DNA from: Gnetum montanum
Taxonomy: Eukaryota > Streptophyta > Gnetopsida > Gnetales > Gnetaceae
Reading direction: 5' to 3'
DNA length: 64,000 nt
NCBI GenBank assembly: GCA_015680685.1
Contig: MNCI01014407.1
Coordinates: 439,361 to 503,360, forward strand
A model generated the notes under the pieces. The model saw only the letters and a list, made by a program, of their open reading frames with translations, searched no databases and was not told the origin of the DNA. How positions within the stretch are numbered: position 1 is the first letter of the stretch; every line of letters starts with the position of its first letter. This document shows positions 45,992-58,260 of this stretch, one piece after another. The position numbers and the translations under genes were made by a program.

Positions 45992-46010
45992 TGGCACCAT
46001 TGCGAGGGAC
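45992..46010 (+). promoter_or_regulatory. Primer-binding site of element B (tRNA-Asp type)
   Basis: TGGCACCATTGCGAGGGAC, one base after the LTR. It is the best preserved PBS in the window; the plant tRNA-Asp complement is TGGCGCCGTTGCCGGGGA. Confidence 0.85.
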
Positions 46011-46151
46011 TTTGTTTACTAAAATGTATGCTATTTAGGTTTAATTAAATACCATTAATATCATTGTACAAACCTCAAGGTTAATATCATTCTTGCTATA
46101 CATAGAATTATAAAAGCACACTGATAATTTTATTTTATTTTATTTTGCAAA

Positions 46152-48520
46152 AGGTCTTCTTCTTCTCACAAGCACGAAGACGTCAAACCACCAATTCCAT
46201 AGGGTGCAAAGTGGTATATACTCATCCAAATGAGTATGTACTAGACTTCACCTTCATTTTACATTAAGATGAATAGTTGTGATGGTGTGATATGGAGGGC
46301 AACATCGTCTTGCCCCCTAATTGATTTGTGCCTAGGATGCTATTTCAAACCCTTAAGAAGTTGGTCATTTCTAAGATCTTCATGAAGAATACGTTGTGAA
46401 TGGTTATGAAACTCAGAACTACTATCCCACTAAAACACAATGCAAGCAAGATCAACATCAAGGGAAGCTCCATGAGGCTAAAAAGGAAAAACATTTCACT
46501 AATCCATTGTTCCTACTAGATCAAGACAACAATGAGGATCCTTACTATGAAGGTTCTTAACATGAAGATTCTCCAACCCCTGTTATTGATGACAAGTGTG
46601 TGAACCTAAACCTGCAATTCAATATTCATAAACTAGGTTTAGGAAAAACTAATAACCAAGGTAGGGACCTCGGCAAGCATCAAAATAGTAAGGGATCTAA
46701 GGATGATGGATGTAATAAGTAAAAAGTGGTGGTAGAGACCATGGTGGAGGTGGCTGTGCACCTTCCTCTCCATCCTCTTCATCTAATTCCAAACATTCGT
46801 CTTCATTTGACAATTCTTATAAAAGGCACCATCGAAATAGTCATGATGAAGGTGATCAATGAGACAACAATAACTATGAAGGCTACCAAGAACAAAGGGG
46901 TGGCTAGAATGATCATCAGTGTCATCAATGCAATGATGATGATGAACCTCTAATAGTGACTCAAAGTATGATCAAAATTATAGAGGTAGTTAGAATTCCA
47001 ACTAGGCATATGAAAGATAATTGAATAAAGTGCTTAGACATGAACTATATTACAAGATTTGAGGGGGGATACAATTCTAATCCACAAACACATCTACAAG
47101 ATTTCTATAATGCTTGTGCCTTATAGAACATAGAAAATGAATGGAAGAAACTTAAGCTTTTTCTTAGGACACTCATCAAGGAAGTTGAAAGTTCATATCA
47201 ATATTTGGAGCCAAAATCTATCCACAGATAGAGTACCATGTTGGAACTATTCAATGAAAAATATCAAGCATACTCCAAAGTGTCTAATCTGAGAAGGAAA
47301 ATCCAAGGATGGAAATAAGGAACACATGAACCCTTGGATGCCACCATGGATAGATACTATTCACTCTTACACTAATGTCCTAGCCAAGGTTATTCTGAGA
47401 GGAAACAACTTCACCACATCATATATGGGCTCAGAGTAGAAACTTGAAGAACCCTTGGGATGTATGCCCAAGGAAGATTGTCAAAACTGAGATCTCATCA
47501 AATCCAAAGGCTAATTGAGTAGGTAGTAAAAGAAGAAGGTGAGATACGAAAAAGGAAAAGTGTGGAAGAGTATAATAGGGACCCTTCCATCAAAAAATGG
47601 AAGGTCTGATTTTGTGACGAGGAGGAGCCATTGCTCAATGAAGTGATGAATAAGAAAACCTTGCCCATCCAAAAATATATTTCTAATGCTTTGGAAAAGG
47701 TTGATAAATTATGGAACTCTTTAGATAAAAAATTTGAAACCCCTATGAAGATCACCAAATAATCCAAAGAGAAAAATAGTGATCATAATTTTAGAAGTCA
47801 AAAAGAAGCTGAATGTGCCTACCAAAGAGGTAAGGGTAAAGCTTCTATCATAGAGGAAGTTGTGAAAACCAACTTTGATGATGAAATTAATATGAACATC
47901 CAAAAGAATGTTGCCCTGTGATGCCACACTTAAAATATTTTGGGGTGTATGCATTGAATCCTTACCTAGCACGTAGGCAAGCACCTAGATGATTACCTTA
48001 TCCTCAAGGTAATCCAAGGCAGTTCCACCACCAACAACAAGCTTACTACCCAAGTGGAGTTCCTCCACAACCTTATGAAAAATTCCAGCAATGGTACCAA
48101 CCAAAATCATGGGAAATTCCACCACCAAGGCAATAGTATCCTTATAGGCAACCAAATCCATATAGGAACTATGTTTAGCAACCCATTTTCTCAAGAAGTT
48201 CTACAAGTTATACCTCATTGCAGCATCACTATTACCCTTTGAAATATTACTAAACACATTCACCATCTACTCAAAGGAAAAACACATATCCATACCACCC
48301 TCCACATTTGTAGGATGATATTCCTTGACAACCATAACAATGAAACACTATGAGGGCTGTACATTCACAACCAACTTTTCAATTCAGTGGTTTAAATAAT
48401 TGATCCAAAAAAAGACCCTTCTTCCAACCTAATAGTCCTCTCCAATGCTCCCAACCTAGTCTAGTTGATCACCATGCATCTCCAATAACTCATCTTATAG
48501 ATCAAATATCTTTGAGTGTC
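46152..48520 (+). pseudogene. Element B gag
   Basis: The start codon equivalent to A's ATG-TCT-TCT reads AGG at 46152, so initiation is lost. The N-terminal basic region has YPTKTQCKQDQHQGKLHEAK and KEKHFTNPLFLLDQDNNED. The gag core is at 47030-47420 (GGYNSNPQTHLQDFYNACAL, LRTLIKEVESSY, LELFNEKYQAYSKVSNLRRK, IQGWK, EPLDATMDRYYSLL). Then RTLGMYAQGRL, a charged segment KKTLPIQKYISNALEKVDKL, and a Pro/Gln/Tyr-rich tail to about 48500. Stops stand at Gln and Trp positions. Confidence 0.85.
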
Positions 48521-49190
48521 CTTCAAAAAAAGTGCTACCTCAGATTCACACTATAATGCTAACTCATGTTGTTTCTAATTGGATCAAGGCTAGCAATCTT
48601 TCCATGAAAAGATCTAACCCAAGAAGCCCACTCATTTACCTGCAGATCATTGGGCATGATCCATGCAAGGCTCTTCTTGAATTTGGTTCTAGAGTTAATC
48701 TCATCTCCCATGACATGTACAAGGCCTCGAACCTACCACCTCTCAAGAAGAGCAACATCTATCTAGAGTTGGCAAATTAGTCAATTATTGTCCCTCTAAG
48801 ATGAGTAGAGGACATTGTGATCATAGTTTGTGGGTGGTCCTATCCTACTAACTTTCTAGTGGTCAAGGTTGAAAACTACAAAAGTGACTTCCCCATCATT
48901 ATGAAAAGAGCTTGGTTAAGTATGGTTGATGCATGTATGGGCATAAGAGATCTCTCTCTAGAAATATCCAAAGAAAATGAATTGGGTAAAATTGAGAAGA
49001 AGTGTATTCCATGCATCACATATAGTGATAATAGGTGTAATTTCATGCAAAAGATTTGGTTCATCAAAAGTACATATATTAAAGCATTAAATTGGTGTGC
49101 ATAAGAAATTAATATTCAAAAGTGTCTATACATAGTATCCACAAAATAGGAGGGCACCTAGTGGCTAATAGCTAACTCAGATAGCAACAC
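48521..49190 (+). pseudogene. Element B aspartic protease region
   Basis: SPLIYLQIIGHDPCKALLEF then GSRVNLISHDMYKASNLPP (48604-48780). The catalytic Asp of the D-(F/L)-G-S motif is Glu here (EFGS). The 48817-49104 frame follows with NFLVVKVENYKSDFPIIMKR and GIRDLSLEISKENELGKIEK. A stop separates the two frames. Confidence 0.8.
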
Positions 49191-49197
49191 ATAATGC

Positions 49198-50810
49198 ATG
49201 GAACCAACTAAGAGCCTAACATGTGCTTATGTTGAAGGCATGGACAAAATTGAACAAGTTCATTTCCAACTCTCTAACGAAGATAATGATACCTATTTGG
49301 GAGACTTGGAAATCCATGATAACTTCAAGCAGGAGTCCATAGAGCTAAAAAATTTACCAGCTAGCATGGAATATGCATTTTTAAATAATGGTAAGTTCAT
49401 CATAATTAATGTCAAACTTGATCCTAAAAAAAAAGAAAAGTTGTTGAAGGTGGTTAACAAATGGCCAATAGCCTTTGCTTGGTCATATCTCAAGATGACT
49501 AGAATTGATCCAAGGATATAATAGTATCACATTTATACTAACCCATCCATGAAGCTTAGAAGGTAGCTATAGATCTAACTGAATCCCAAATTGAAGTAAA
49601 TTATCAAAGAGGAAATTGAATAACTCCTCAAGGCATGGTTCATCTACCCCATCGTAGATAATGAGTGGGTTAGCCCACTTGTAATTGTGTTGAAGAAACA
49701 TGATAAGTGGTGGGTTTGCATCAACTTCAAGCTATTGAATATGGCAACATTTAAATATCACTTTCCATTACCATTTTTGGATCAAGTATTAGACACCATA
49801 TCTAGGCATTGTTATTATAGCTTCTTGGATGGTTATAGTGGCTATAACCAAATCCAAATTGCACTAAAAGATTAGGCCAAGACAACATTCATTAGTTCCT
49901 AGGGAACTTTTACATATTGCCAGTTGTCATTTAGTCTATGCAATGCTCTACAACATTTTAATGCTTGGTCCTTAGTATTTTCCAACAATAGATTAGTAGT
50001 GGTGTGGAAGTCTTCATGGATGACTTTTCCACCTATGAAGCTATGTTTGAGCAAGCCTTAGACTGCCTTAAGCAAGTATTGAAGAGATGTGTTAAAACAA
50101 ACTTGTAAATCAACCAGTAAAAGAGCCATCTCATGGTCCAAGAAGGCATTATTCTAGGACACAAAATTTTGCAAAAAGAGATTAAGGTAGACCTAGAAAA
50201 GATAAGGGTCATCCAAGAAATAACACATCAACCAGAGACCATTAAATATGTTTGGTCATTCCTTGGACACTGGCTACTACTAGCGATTCATAGAGAATTT
50301 CTCTAAGATCACAAAACCATTTATAGAACTTACAAAGAAAGATGCACCTTTCATCTAGACTAAGGAATGTGAACATGCATTCCAATAGTTAAAAGAGAAA
50401 CTTGTAGAAACACTAATTGTATGAGCACCAAACTAGTCTAGACCCTTCCACATCATGATGGATTCATCTAACTATTCCTTGGGAGTAGTGCTCATGCAAA
50501 TAGATGATAAGAAATGCCCATACTACATCCATTGCACAAGCTAAAGCATTGTGAGGGCATAATTAAATTACACCATCATAGAAAATGAACTAATGGCTAT
50601 GGTGTACACTCTACAAAATTTTAGGCACTATGTGCTTGGATACAGAATATTTATCCACATGGACCATAGTGCAATTCGCTTCCTCATGAACAAGCCAACA
50701 ATAGACCCTTGTGTCATACAATGGCTTGTGATCTTGTAGGAAATCAATCTCACAATGGTAGATTGAAAAAGAGACTGAGAATCTCATTACTAACCATCTC
50801 TCTTACTTAG
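49198..50810 (+). pseudogene. Element B reverse transcriptase and RNase H
   Basis: Linker TCAYVEGMDKIEQVHFQLSN; RT from VSPLVIVLKKHDKWWVCINF, HFPLPFLDQVLDTISRHCYY, SFLDGYSGYNQIQIALKD (49687-49875), to the active site VEVFMDDFSTY at about 50007-50040, with both Asp kept, LGH and the connection. RNase H follows with YYIHCTS, ENELMAMVYTLQNFRHYVLG and HMDHSAIRFL, so the Glu and the second Asp are present. A frameshift lies between SFSLCNAL and the active site, and there are many stops. Confidence 0.85.
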
Positions 50811-50979
50811 GATGGGATAATAAAGAGGAGGAGAGCCCACTCTCTAATCAGTTTCTAGATAAACTCCTCTTTACAAGAGTGATAAATGAATAAACACTTG
50901 AAAAAAAAACATGGTACAATGGTATCCTCACCTATCTTCTGACTCAGGAGATGCCACAAGATGTTGACTTTAGACAGAA

Positions 50980-52240
50980 GTAATAATTTCTTCATCAGGA
51001 AAAATGCTTTATGAAAATCAATGAACACCTCTACAAGGTGTGTGTTGATGGCCTAATTCATTGGTGTGTCCTTGACAAAGATGAACTATGCATTCTCCAA
51101 GATGCTCATGAAGGACCTTGTAGAGGCCACTATGTAGGGAGATACATGGCCATAAAAATACTAATGGTAGGATACTATTAGCTTACAATCTTTAGGAATG
51201 CCCACCAGTTTGTCAAATCTTGTGAACATTGTCAATGAAATAGGGGGATGACCACTTGCATTCAATTATTGGAACCTTTTAACATATGGGATGTTGATTT
51301 CATGGGTTTCATCACACCCATGTCCAACAGAAAGGCATATATTATTGTAGTAATTGACTACTACAAAAAATGGGTAGAAACACTAGCCATTACTAATTGT
51401 ACATCATCCATTATTTTTAGATTCATACAACAAAATATTGTGAATAGGTTTGGGATGCCATGTTCACTAATTTTTTATAATGAAACTCATTTCATAGGTT
51501 CCACTTTTCAAAAGTTAATGCAATGCTTAGGGGTGAAACATAAATTAACAACACCCTACCACCTACAAGCCAACGGTTAAGTAGAGGTAACTAACCTAGA
51601 GATCACAAAAATACTAATGTGGACCATTAGCAAATATAGGAAATATTGGAGTGGAAAACTTAATGATGCCCTTTGGCTTACCATTCAACATGAAAAATTC
51701 CTATTGGCTATTCTCCCTACAATTTAGTGTATGAAAAACTTCCAATGCTCCCAATTCAATCTAAGTTTTGTACACTTTCAACAGCCTATGATTTGAATCT
51801 TGACCTAACTCTAGCATAGAAAGAAAGATCAATCAACTGAAATGTGCTAGATGAAAATAGATTAGTGGCCCTATTTTTGAATGAGGTGCATAAGGCATTC
51901 AGTAAGCAACATCATGATCTCAAAATTAGGAAAGTAAAACTTCAACCAAGAGATAAGGTTCTCTATTTGAACCCCACACATGTACCTTAAAAGGAAAAAT
52001 TCCAAATGTTGTGGGAGGGACCTTATATAATTAATCAAACCTTTTCCTTTGGTGCCATCTTGATCTACAAGCCTAAAAGCCCAAAGAAAAAATGATTGGT
52101 TAACATTCAACAAGTAAAACCTTTCCTCAAACCAAGATAGGCCAGTGCAACTACCACCTCGACAGATGGACAACCATGTTCCATTTTTCATATCTTGTTC
52201 TTCCAACTTAGTCATGGTGGAGATGCCCATCGATTCTAGC
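50980..52240 (+). pseudogene. Element B integrase
   Basis: Zinc finger HEGPCRGHYVGR ... FVKSCEHCQ is complete. The core (51248-51580) has WDVDFMGFITPMSNRKAYII, VIDYYKKWVETLAITNCTSS, NRFGMPCSLIFYNETHF and HKLTTPYHLQANG. The first Asp is kept; the second, normally SDNGTHF, is Tyr (FYNETHF). VEVTN carries the Glu after a stop. The C-terminal part has LQPRDKVLYLNP-like, WEGPYIINQTFSFG-like and KPKSPKKK-like pieces and ends near 52230. Confidence 0.85.
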
Positions 52241-53800
52241 AATCCATATGGCTTCTTGTGTTTTCTACTTTTTTTTTCCATGTTTTTAATTTTACAAGTT
52301 ATTTATTTTACAAAGTTTTGGATTTTCAAATTTTTCTAATTTTACACCATCGTTAGTACCTTTGGGCCTTTCTTAATTATTTTACACTTTATTATATATT
52401 TTATTTTTTTATTTTATTTTTCAAGTTTGATATTTCCTTATTTTTTCTAATAAAAATTGCTTTATTATCAGAAGACATAATGCCACTATTGTTGTTTACT
52501 AAGGATGGTTTGTGCTTAATGTTTTGATTGGTAATGTCTAGTTTTTATTTTTGAATTTTAATGTTTGATGACTTTGACATGGTTTATTTTTCATGAAATA
52601 CGTAGCAAGTCCACATCATTTTCCCATCCAATAAACTCTATGGTTTTTCCCTATTTTAGGAATTCAAGGTTCCTTCCATTAAATAAACTTTTAATCAATC
52701 AATGACCTTGGTAGTTTCAGAATTAGGAATGATTCAAAGGTTTGTAATGGGTGTGACTTCAAGGGGACTCAATATGCTTTGTACTCTTCTATTTGCTTGT
52801 GTGCCTATGTGTTTTTCATGGACTTCTTGTCGTTCCATTCCAACCACTAATAGGAAGTCAAATAAAGTTTTTGCATGGTGTGGTTCCCATCTAAAAAAAT
52901 GATGGAAATTCTAAGCATACCCCTTAGACATAATAAATGAATAAATCCTTACATGGTGAAGTTCCAATTCAAAACAAACAAACAAAAAATGAGAATTCAA
53001 AGCACATCCCTTGGACACAAATGGATTACAAGAACTAGTTATGGGACTAGAAAGTCATGTACCTATGCCTAAAGATCCCCTCTAACTAAGGCTCTCCTAC
53101 TTCTCTCTTTTCTTCTCCTTATGATGTAGTGGTTGTCTTGTGGAAGTACTCTTGTGTCTCATGTTGGTGGATCAATCTTAGGATGACGATGTGAAGTCAC
53201 AGAAAGTAGATAGTTAGACTAAGGATGGATCTTTCCAAGTCATTTTAAATACAAATTCCACAAGAAACTTCTTCTGACCTCAATTCAGAAGTCCATTCCA
53301 CCTTCTCTATCATTCATCCATGCTACCATAACTCACCTCACTACCATATTCTATGTTACGCTCTATGTCTTGGTCTAATATACTTAAATTATTGAGTAGA
53401 TTCTTTTTGGTTGGTCCTTAACTTTTCATAATCATTAAATTGACTGTGAGACCCATGGACTCCTTAGTTAAGGTTATGCAAGGGCAACAAGGGCATGAGC
53501 ATGCTATGGGGAGAACCCACTTGCATAGCTTTTGGTTTGGTTAGTTAAGATCCCTTACCTTTGCCATTGTTACAATTCTATTTTTCGCATATTCCATTGG
53601 GTATTCCACTCAGTGCTTCTTAACCTTTTATTTCATTCATCTCCTAAATCAATTTTTCTCCAATTTTCCAAATTTATGAGCTTCAACACCCTCTTATCAT
53701 GTTTTCATACTATTCTTGGCCTTTTGAGCTTTCATTTGACCCCAATTTCATTTAAAATTTCTTTGTATTTTTCAAGTTTAACCAAAGTCAATGGTCATCT
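52241..53800. other. Spacer between pol and aORF of element B
   Basis: Non-coding, T-rich at its left end; shared blocks with A, D and E, for example GATGTGAAGTCAC near 53190 (D has the same at about 28320). Confidence 0.6.
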
Positions 53801-53804
53801 ACAA

Positions 53805-53893
53805 TGATCAATAGCTACATCGACAAGGCCTCATCGACATAGTTCACCATGTTGATGAGGCCTCTTTGATGCATTGCAAAAATACTATATATA
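53805..53893 (+). promoter_or_regulatory. Internal TATA box with LTR-like module (element B)
   Basis: CTACATCGACAAGGCCTCAT and TTGATGAGGCC resemble CTACATCAACAAAGCCTTGT and CAATGAGGCC in B's own LTR start. They are followed by ATGCATTGCAAAAATAC and TATATATA at 53886-53893. Confidence 0.55.
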
Positions 53894-54040
53894 CTATCAT
53901 GCACTTAAGAATTTTTGACATTTTCCTCATAACATGTGGGGATTTTTTGTAATTTTTCAGATCCTAAAACCTTCCAAAGCCTATAACTTTCCAACTGTTT
54001 ATCCAAATCACTTTGTTTTGCGATCTTGCACTTATTGGAG

Positions 54041-54343
54041 GTAAGATCTTTATTGTGGAGGCTGTAAGCCTTAAGGTTTTAGATGAAAAATCAATGAAAT
54101 TTTTTGGAAATTTTTCTAACTCCCCCAAAGGGTTAATAACCTTATACAAACAACAATTTTTTTAAAAGTTAATCCTTTCAACAACCTTATAAATAGTAAC
54201 ACATAAATAAAATAATAATTAGAATGACTAAATCAACCATAATCACAACTTAGCCAAGTGTAACTATCCTAAAGAGATAAAGGTATCCTAATTGCTTTAA
54301 TTTACACAACAATTGCTAACCCATGGTCTCATTGTGATTATAG
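54041..54343 (+). other. Putative 5' intron of the element B aORF transcript
   Basis: Donor TTGGAG|GTAAGATC at 54041 and acceptor GTGATTATAG|ATGAC at 54343; 303 nt, AT-rich. Equivalent sites exist in D and E and, partly, in A. Confidence 0.5.
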
Positions 54344-57273
54344 ATGACACCAAAATCAAAATGCCCACAGGAAGAAGAACCCTCTCAACCATAGGAGAAG
54401 CGGCCCAGAGCTAAAAGGGGATAACAAGAATAATCCCAAGAACCACAAGAGGCAACTCATGCAATGAGACCTCTTCGTGAGGAGCCCAAAGTGAAATCTA
54501 TTTGATAAATTCCAGAAGAAGAAGTGCCCATAGAACAAGCACAATGAGGAGAAGTGCCTAGACCCACATCAAGGCTTGAAGTCACTTTGACTCAAGCCTA
54601 CCTTAACATTATCAAGTCTTCAAAAATCTAATGATCAATTCTTTAGGAAATCAACTTCAAACCATTTTTACAGAAACCTCTAGCAAATGTCAAGACTTAA
54701 CTGCAAACCTCTTCCATCTAGCCAGTCATTATATCTAGTGTGGATGGTACATGGGAAAAACATATCTCTTCTAAAATAATAGAAGGTCAAGGTCCATTGT
54801 TAAGATCAAGGACATTCAAGTGTCCTACTCAACTGAAGCTATTGCATAGGCACTAGGGTTTCTTGACACCAAGACATAGTTGGTAGAACTATGAACAAAA
54901 GATAACCCTAAGGCCAAGAAGAAGTGGACTTGGTAGTGCTATGGATTTAACCATAAGGAATACAGTGTGCTTACACTGATGGAGCAAATATATTTCAAAA
55001 TTGTGGCCTATCACCTCAATCTAACAATGAGCTCAAGCAAGGTAACCGCTTTTTCTGCCTAAGCATGTATTGCTCTAAGTGAGAAATTTTTCATCAACCT
55101 TCCACAAATTATCTACTTAGAGATTGAGAAGCATTTCAAAGAAAATGAACATGGTGGGAAAACCCTTCCCTTTTCATGCCTCATTCGAAAACTCTGCAAA
55201 AGGGTACGTATTATCTGCTACTCTAGTGATACAATCAAGCATGCTCCTTTTGCCTCATTATCCAAAATCATGAAAGATAATACGCCAATGATTTCTCAAG
55301 AAGAGGAGCAACCACCACCATGACCTTCTCAAGAAATAGCATTGAAAGCTCACGTAGCCATTGAGAGCCTACACAAAATTTGAGAGTAGCTCTTGAGTGA
55401 TCAAGAGTAATGTACAAGAACAAGTGGGGCAAATCCATCTGTATATTGACCAGTAATGAGTCATCTTAATGAGGTGGCCCAAACAGTTAGCCAAATGGAG
55501 AGAGCTGAATCAATTTTCTCTACCCAATGAACATAGTTACCTACGAGGTTAAATCCCAACACTTAGGAGGTAATGGTGTCATTATCTCAACATCATTTAT
55601 TCCCAGAAATCTTTGGGAATTCTTCTTCTTTCTTAGTCCATTTGGAGGAAGACAAAGGGACAACTGTCCTAGTGATGTAGCACCAAGGGTAGGAAATAGA
55701 GACTAAATTGTTTTGCTAATTGCATTGTTAAAGCATTAAATGCACCCACGGTGCCTATAATAGATGTATATGCACTTCAAGATGTGCAAACATTTGTAAG
55801 CATAGTTAGCAAAAAGTTGAATGTAATCTAGCATGAAGGATTGTTGGATCGATTAGTGGGGACCAGGCAACCAATTTTAGACATCTTCAATTTTTTGAAA
55901 AAAATCAGCACAACCTAGTCAAAACTACAAGATGCAAGGGGGAAGTGCATCATTTTGGAGAAGCAACTAGAAACAGCTCAAGAAAAAAATCAATGCTTGG
56001 CCACAAAGATTGTTGAACTATGTGCTCACCTTGCTAATCCTGCAATCCTTAGCCCAATAGTAACAAGAGATGAAGCTTTCCTACAACTTCAAAAATGATT
56101 TAAGAAGGCTAAGGAGGTAGTAATGGTCATCTTCAACCAATTCATAGCTAAAGCAAAAAAATATTCAATTTAGAAGAACTTGGCTTAGATGTGTTAGGAG
56201 AACAAGACTTTGACTGCATAGAATTATTGCTTGTGCAATGTTGATGCCCAAAAGGAACAAATGCAAGAATTTATTCATCAATGATAGGAGTAGCTTGCTA
56301 GGGTGAACACTGAATTAAGGAGATTGGCCATGGAGAATTGAAATCTATTAGTTAAGGAAATTTGTGCCTTGCGTTAGAAGTCTACCATTAAGATCACTGC
56401 TTGGAAAAATGAGGTCCTTATGTTTGAAAAAGTGAAGAATCACAACAGAGTCTAGGTTGGCCTATAGAAGGAAGTTAATGAGAAACACATCCAAATGATG
56501 AAGGAGAAAATAAATGAAGCCCTCTAACAACTCCAACAAGGAAGAGAGGTTTGACAATCCATCATTAATGGGATTGATGGCTATAACAAAGCAAAGATCT
56601 ACCTAAAGGAGTTGCAAATCAAATAAATGACAGAGTACATGGAGCTGGCCAATCTCCATTATGCAAACCTAGTAATACTAACTACCAAATGGCCATGCTC
56701 AGAGTTAGAAAAATAAGTGGCTAACTCATATTTTTTATACGAGGCAAAGTTCAAGCACCACAAAGGCACCAAGAAGAAGCTTGAGACTGTAAACACTAAA
56801 CTCAAAGTTCGTAGAGCATGGTTGATAGACCAACGATCAACTACTGAGAACCTAGCCAAATAGATGAATGATTACCAGGAGTTGAAGGACATAGTCAGAG
56901 CATTCAACATTGAATGCAAATAGCTCACTACCTAGTTAATCAATGCTAAGGACTTATTTCTAACAATCTTGTGTCCCTAGGATGTGCACATTCTGACCCA
57001 CATTGGTGAAGCTACATGGACTTTGCATGATCTCAGAAGTAAGGAGGATAAAATGAAAGCATTACTAGATGCTTTCTTCCTCCCACCAAAAGTTGTGGTA
57101 GCAGTAAGACAACCATAGTTGCCTCAACCACCACCTGTGCATGAAGCCAATGTAGGTTCATCAGAACCTTAGGAGCCACCACCATTTGATCTTCTCCATC
57201 AAACATCATATTATCAAGGAATGTGTTATCAAATTTTAAAGAGTTGTGTCATGGTATTCAATTTTGTATCTTG
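54344..57273 (+). pseudogene. Element B aORF
   Basis: From ATGACACCAAAATC at 54344 to about 57273, some 950-975 codons. The N-terminal domain includes PRPTSRLEVTLTQAYLNII, WYMGKTYLF-like, SYSTEAIA-like, HLNLTMSSSKVT, CLIRKLCKRV and SKIMKDN. The middle and C-terminal half is Leu/Lys/Glu-rich coiled coil (KFKHHKGTKKKLETVNTKL). It ends with FNIECK, HILTHIGEATWTLHDLRSKE, KMKALLDAFFLPP and a Pro-rich tail PQPPPVHEANVGSSEP. Stops mostly occupy Gln positions. Confidence 0.75.
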
Positions 57274-57427
57274 AGCATCATCATTTTTTTGTAATGTGTT
57301 GATCCATACACCTGGGCACTCCATTTTTTGTCAAGTCAATTAGTCTTTTTTATTTGAGAAAAGTTAGTCAATAATCCCATACCTTCACAATTTTGTAAAA
57401 GAACTCAAGGATGAGTTTTCATTTAGT

Positions 57428-57437
57428 CATGGGGGTA
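57428..57437 (+). promoter_or_regulatory. Polypurine tract of element B
   Basis: CATGGGGGTA immediately before the 3' LTR. Confidence 0.75.
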
Positions 57438-58260
57438 TGATAAGTCACAGTTTGGTTGGTTGCATTAATGAGGCCTCGTTGGCTGAGCCTTCTCGCTATG
57501 GGCTCGTCAACTAGGCCTCATTAATGAATCATATCATGTCTTGACAAGGCCCTATCATTGCAGTGTCTATATTCAACTAAAAATATGCATTCACTAGCTA
57601 CATTTATGGCAAAAAATATTTTGTTAGCAGTGAAGCTCTTGAAGTTTATTTAGTTGAGAGTTATAACTTTTCTCTCAAGTGCCTGCAACAAGAGTCATTG
57701 AGTGTACAGATCTTTATTTGAGCATTGTTGTACCTGAGCACGACTGTGTGTGCAGCAATAAAAATGAGCTTTTTGATAAACCTTGCAGCACTTTAAATAG
57801 ATTAAATATTTTTTTATGCATTTAATGTTTTTAATTATTTATCAAATATTTTTCAATAATTAAGTCAATGAAGGAATTAAGAAAGATAGATTGAACACAT
57901 AAGTACGACCACTTCGAGTGTAACACATATTCACTTGGTAATCCCAGCAGCATTATTTCTTGGTATGCCCAATAACATAGTGTTTGGTCATCCGGCAATG
58001 GATACGTGGGTTTTGGAAATGTGTGGAAAGTGGGACTAGATTCTTATGTTAAGACTAGTTAGAAACTAGTTAATTAGTTAATTTAAATTAGTTAAATCTA
58101 ATTAATTTTACCTTCATTTGAACACCAAACCATAAAATACAAAATGATAAAAATCAAATGCCAAAATTACACTTAACCATACTAGTGTATGTCACAAGTG
58201 TAATTGAGAAGATAATGATTGAACTTAAGGAAAAGATTTACTTCCTAGAAGACTAGTGTA
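57438..58260 (+). repeat. Element B 3' LTR, truncated
   Basis: Aligns with 45066-45898 and then stops at GACTAGTGTA (58260); the last 92 bp are missing. The next bases belong to a minus-strand gag copy. Confidence 0.9.

Larger units (their letters stand above)
45066..58260 (+). mobile_element. Element B: near-complete Ty3/gypsy LTR retrotransposon, Athila/Tat-like, defective
   Basis: Plus-strand LTR (45066-45990), PBS, gag, protease, RT/RNase H, integrase, spacer, promoter module, aORF, purine tract and a 3' LTR starting at 57438. The 3' LTR is cut at 58260, about 92 bp short of its end, so the right target duplication is lost. About 13.2 kb. It is inserted in the spacer of element E in the opposite orientation. 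Confidence 0.9.
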
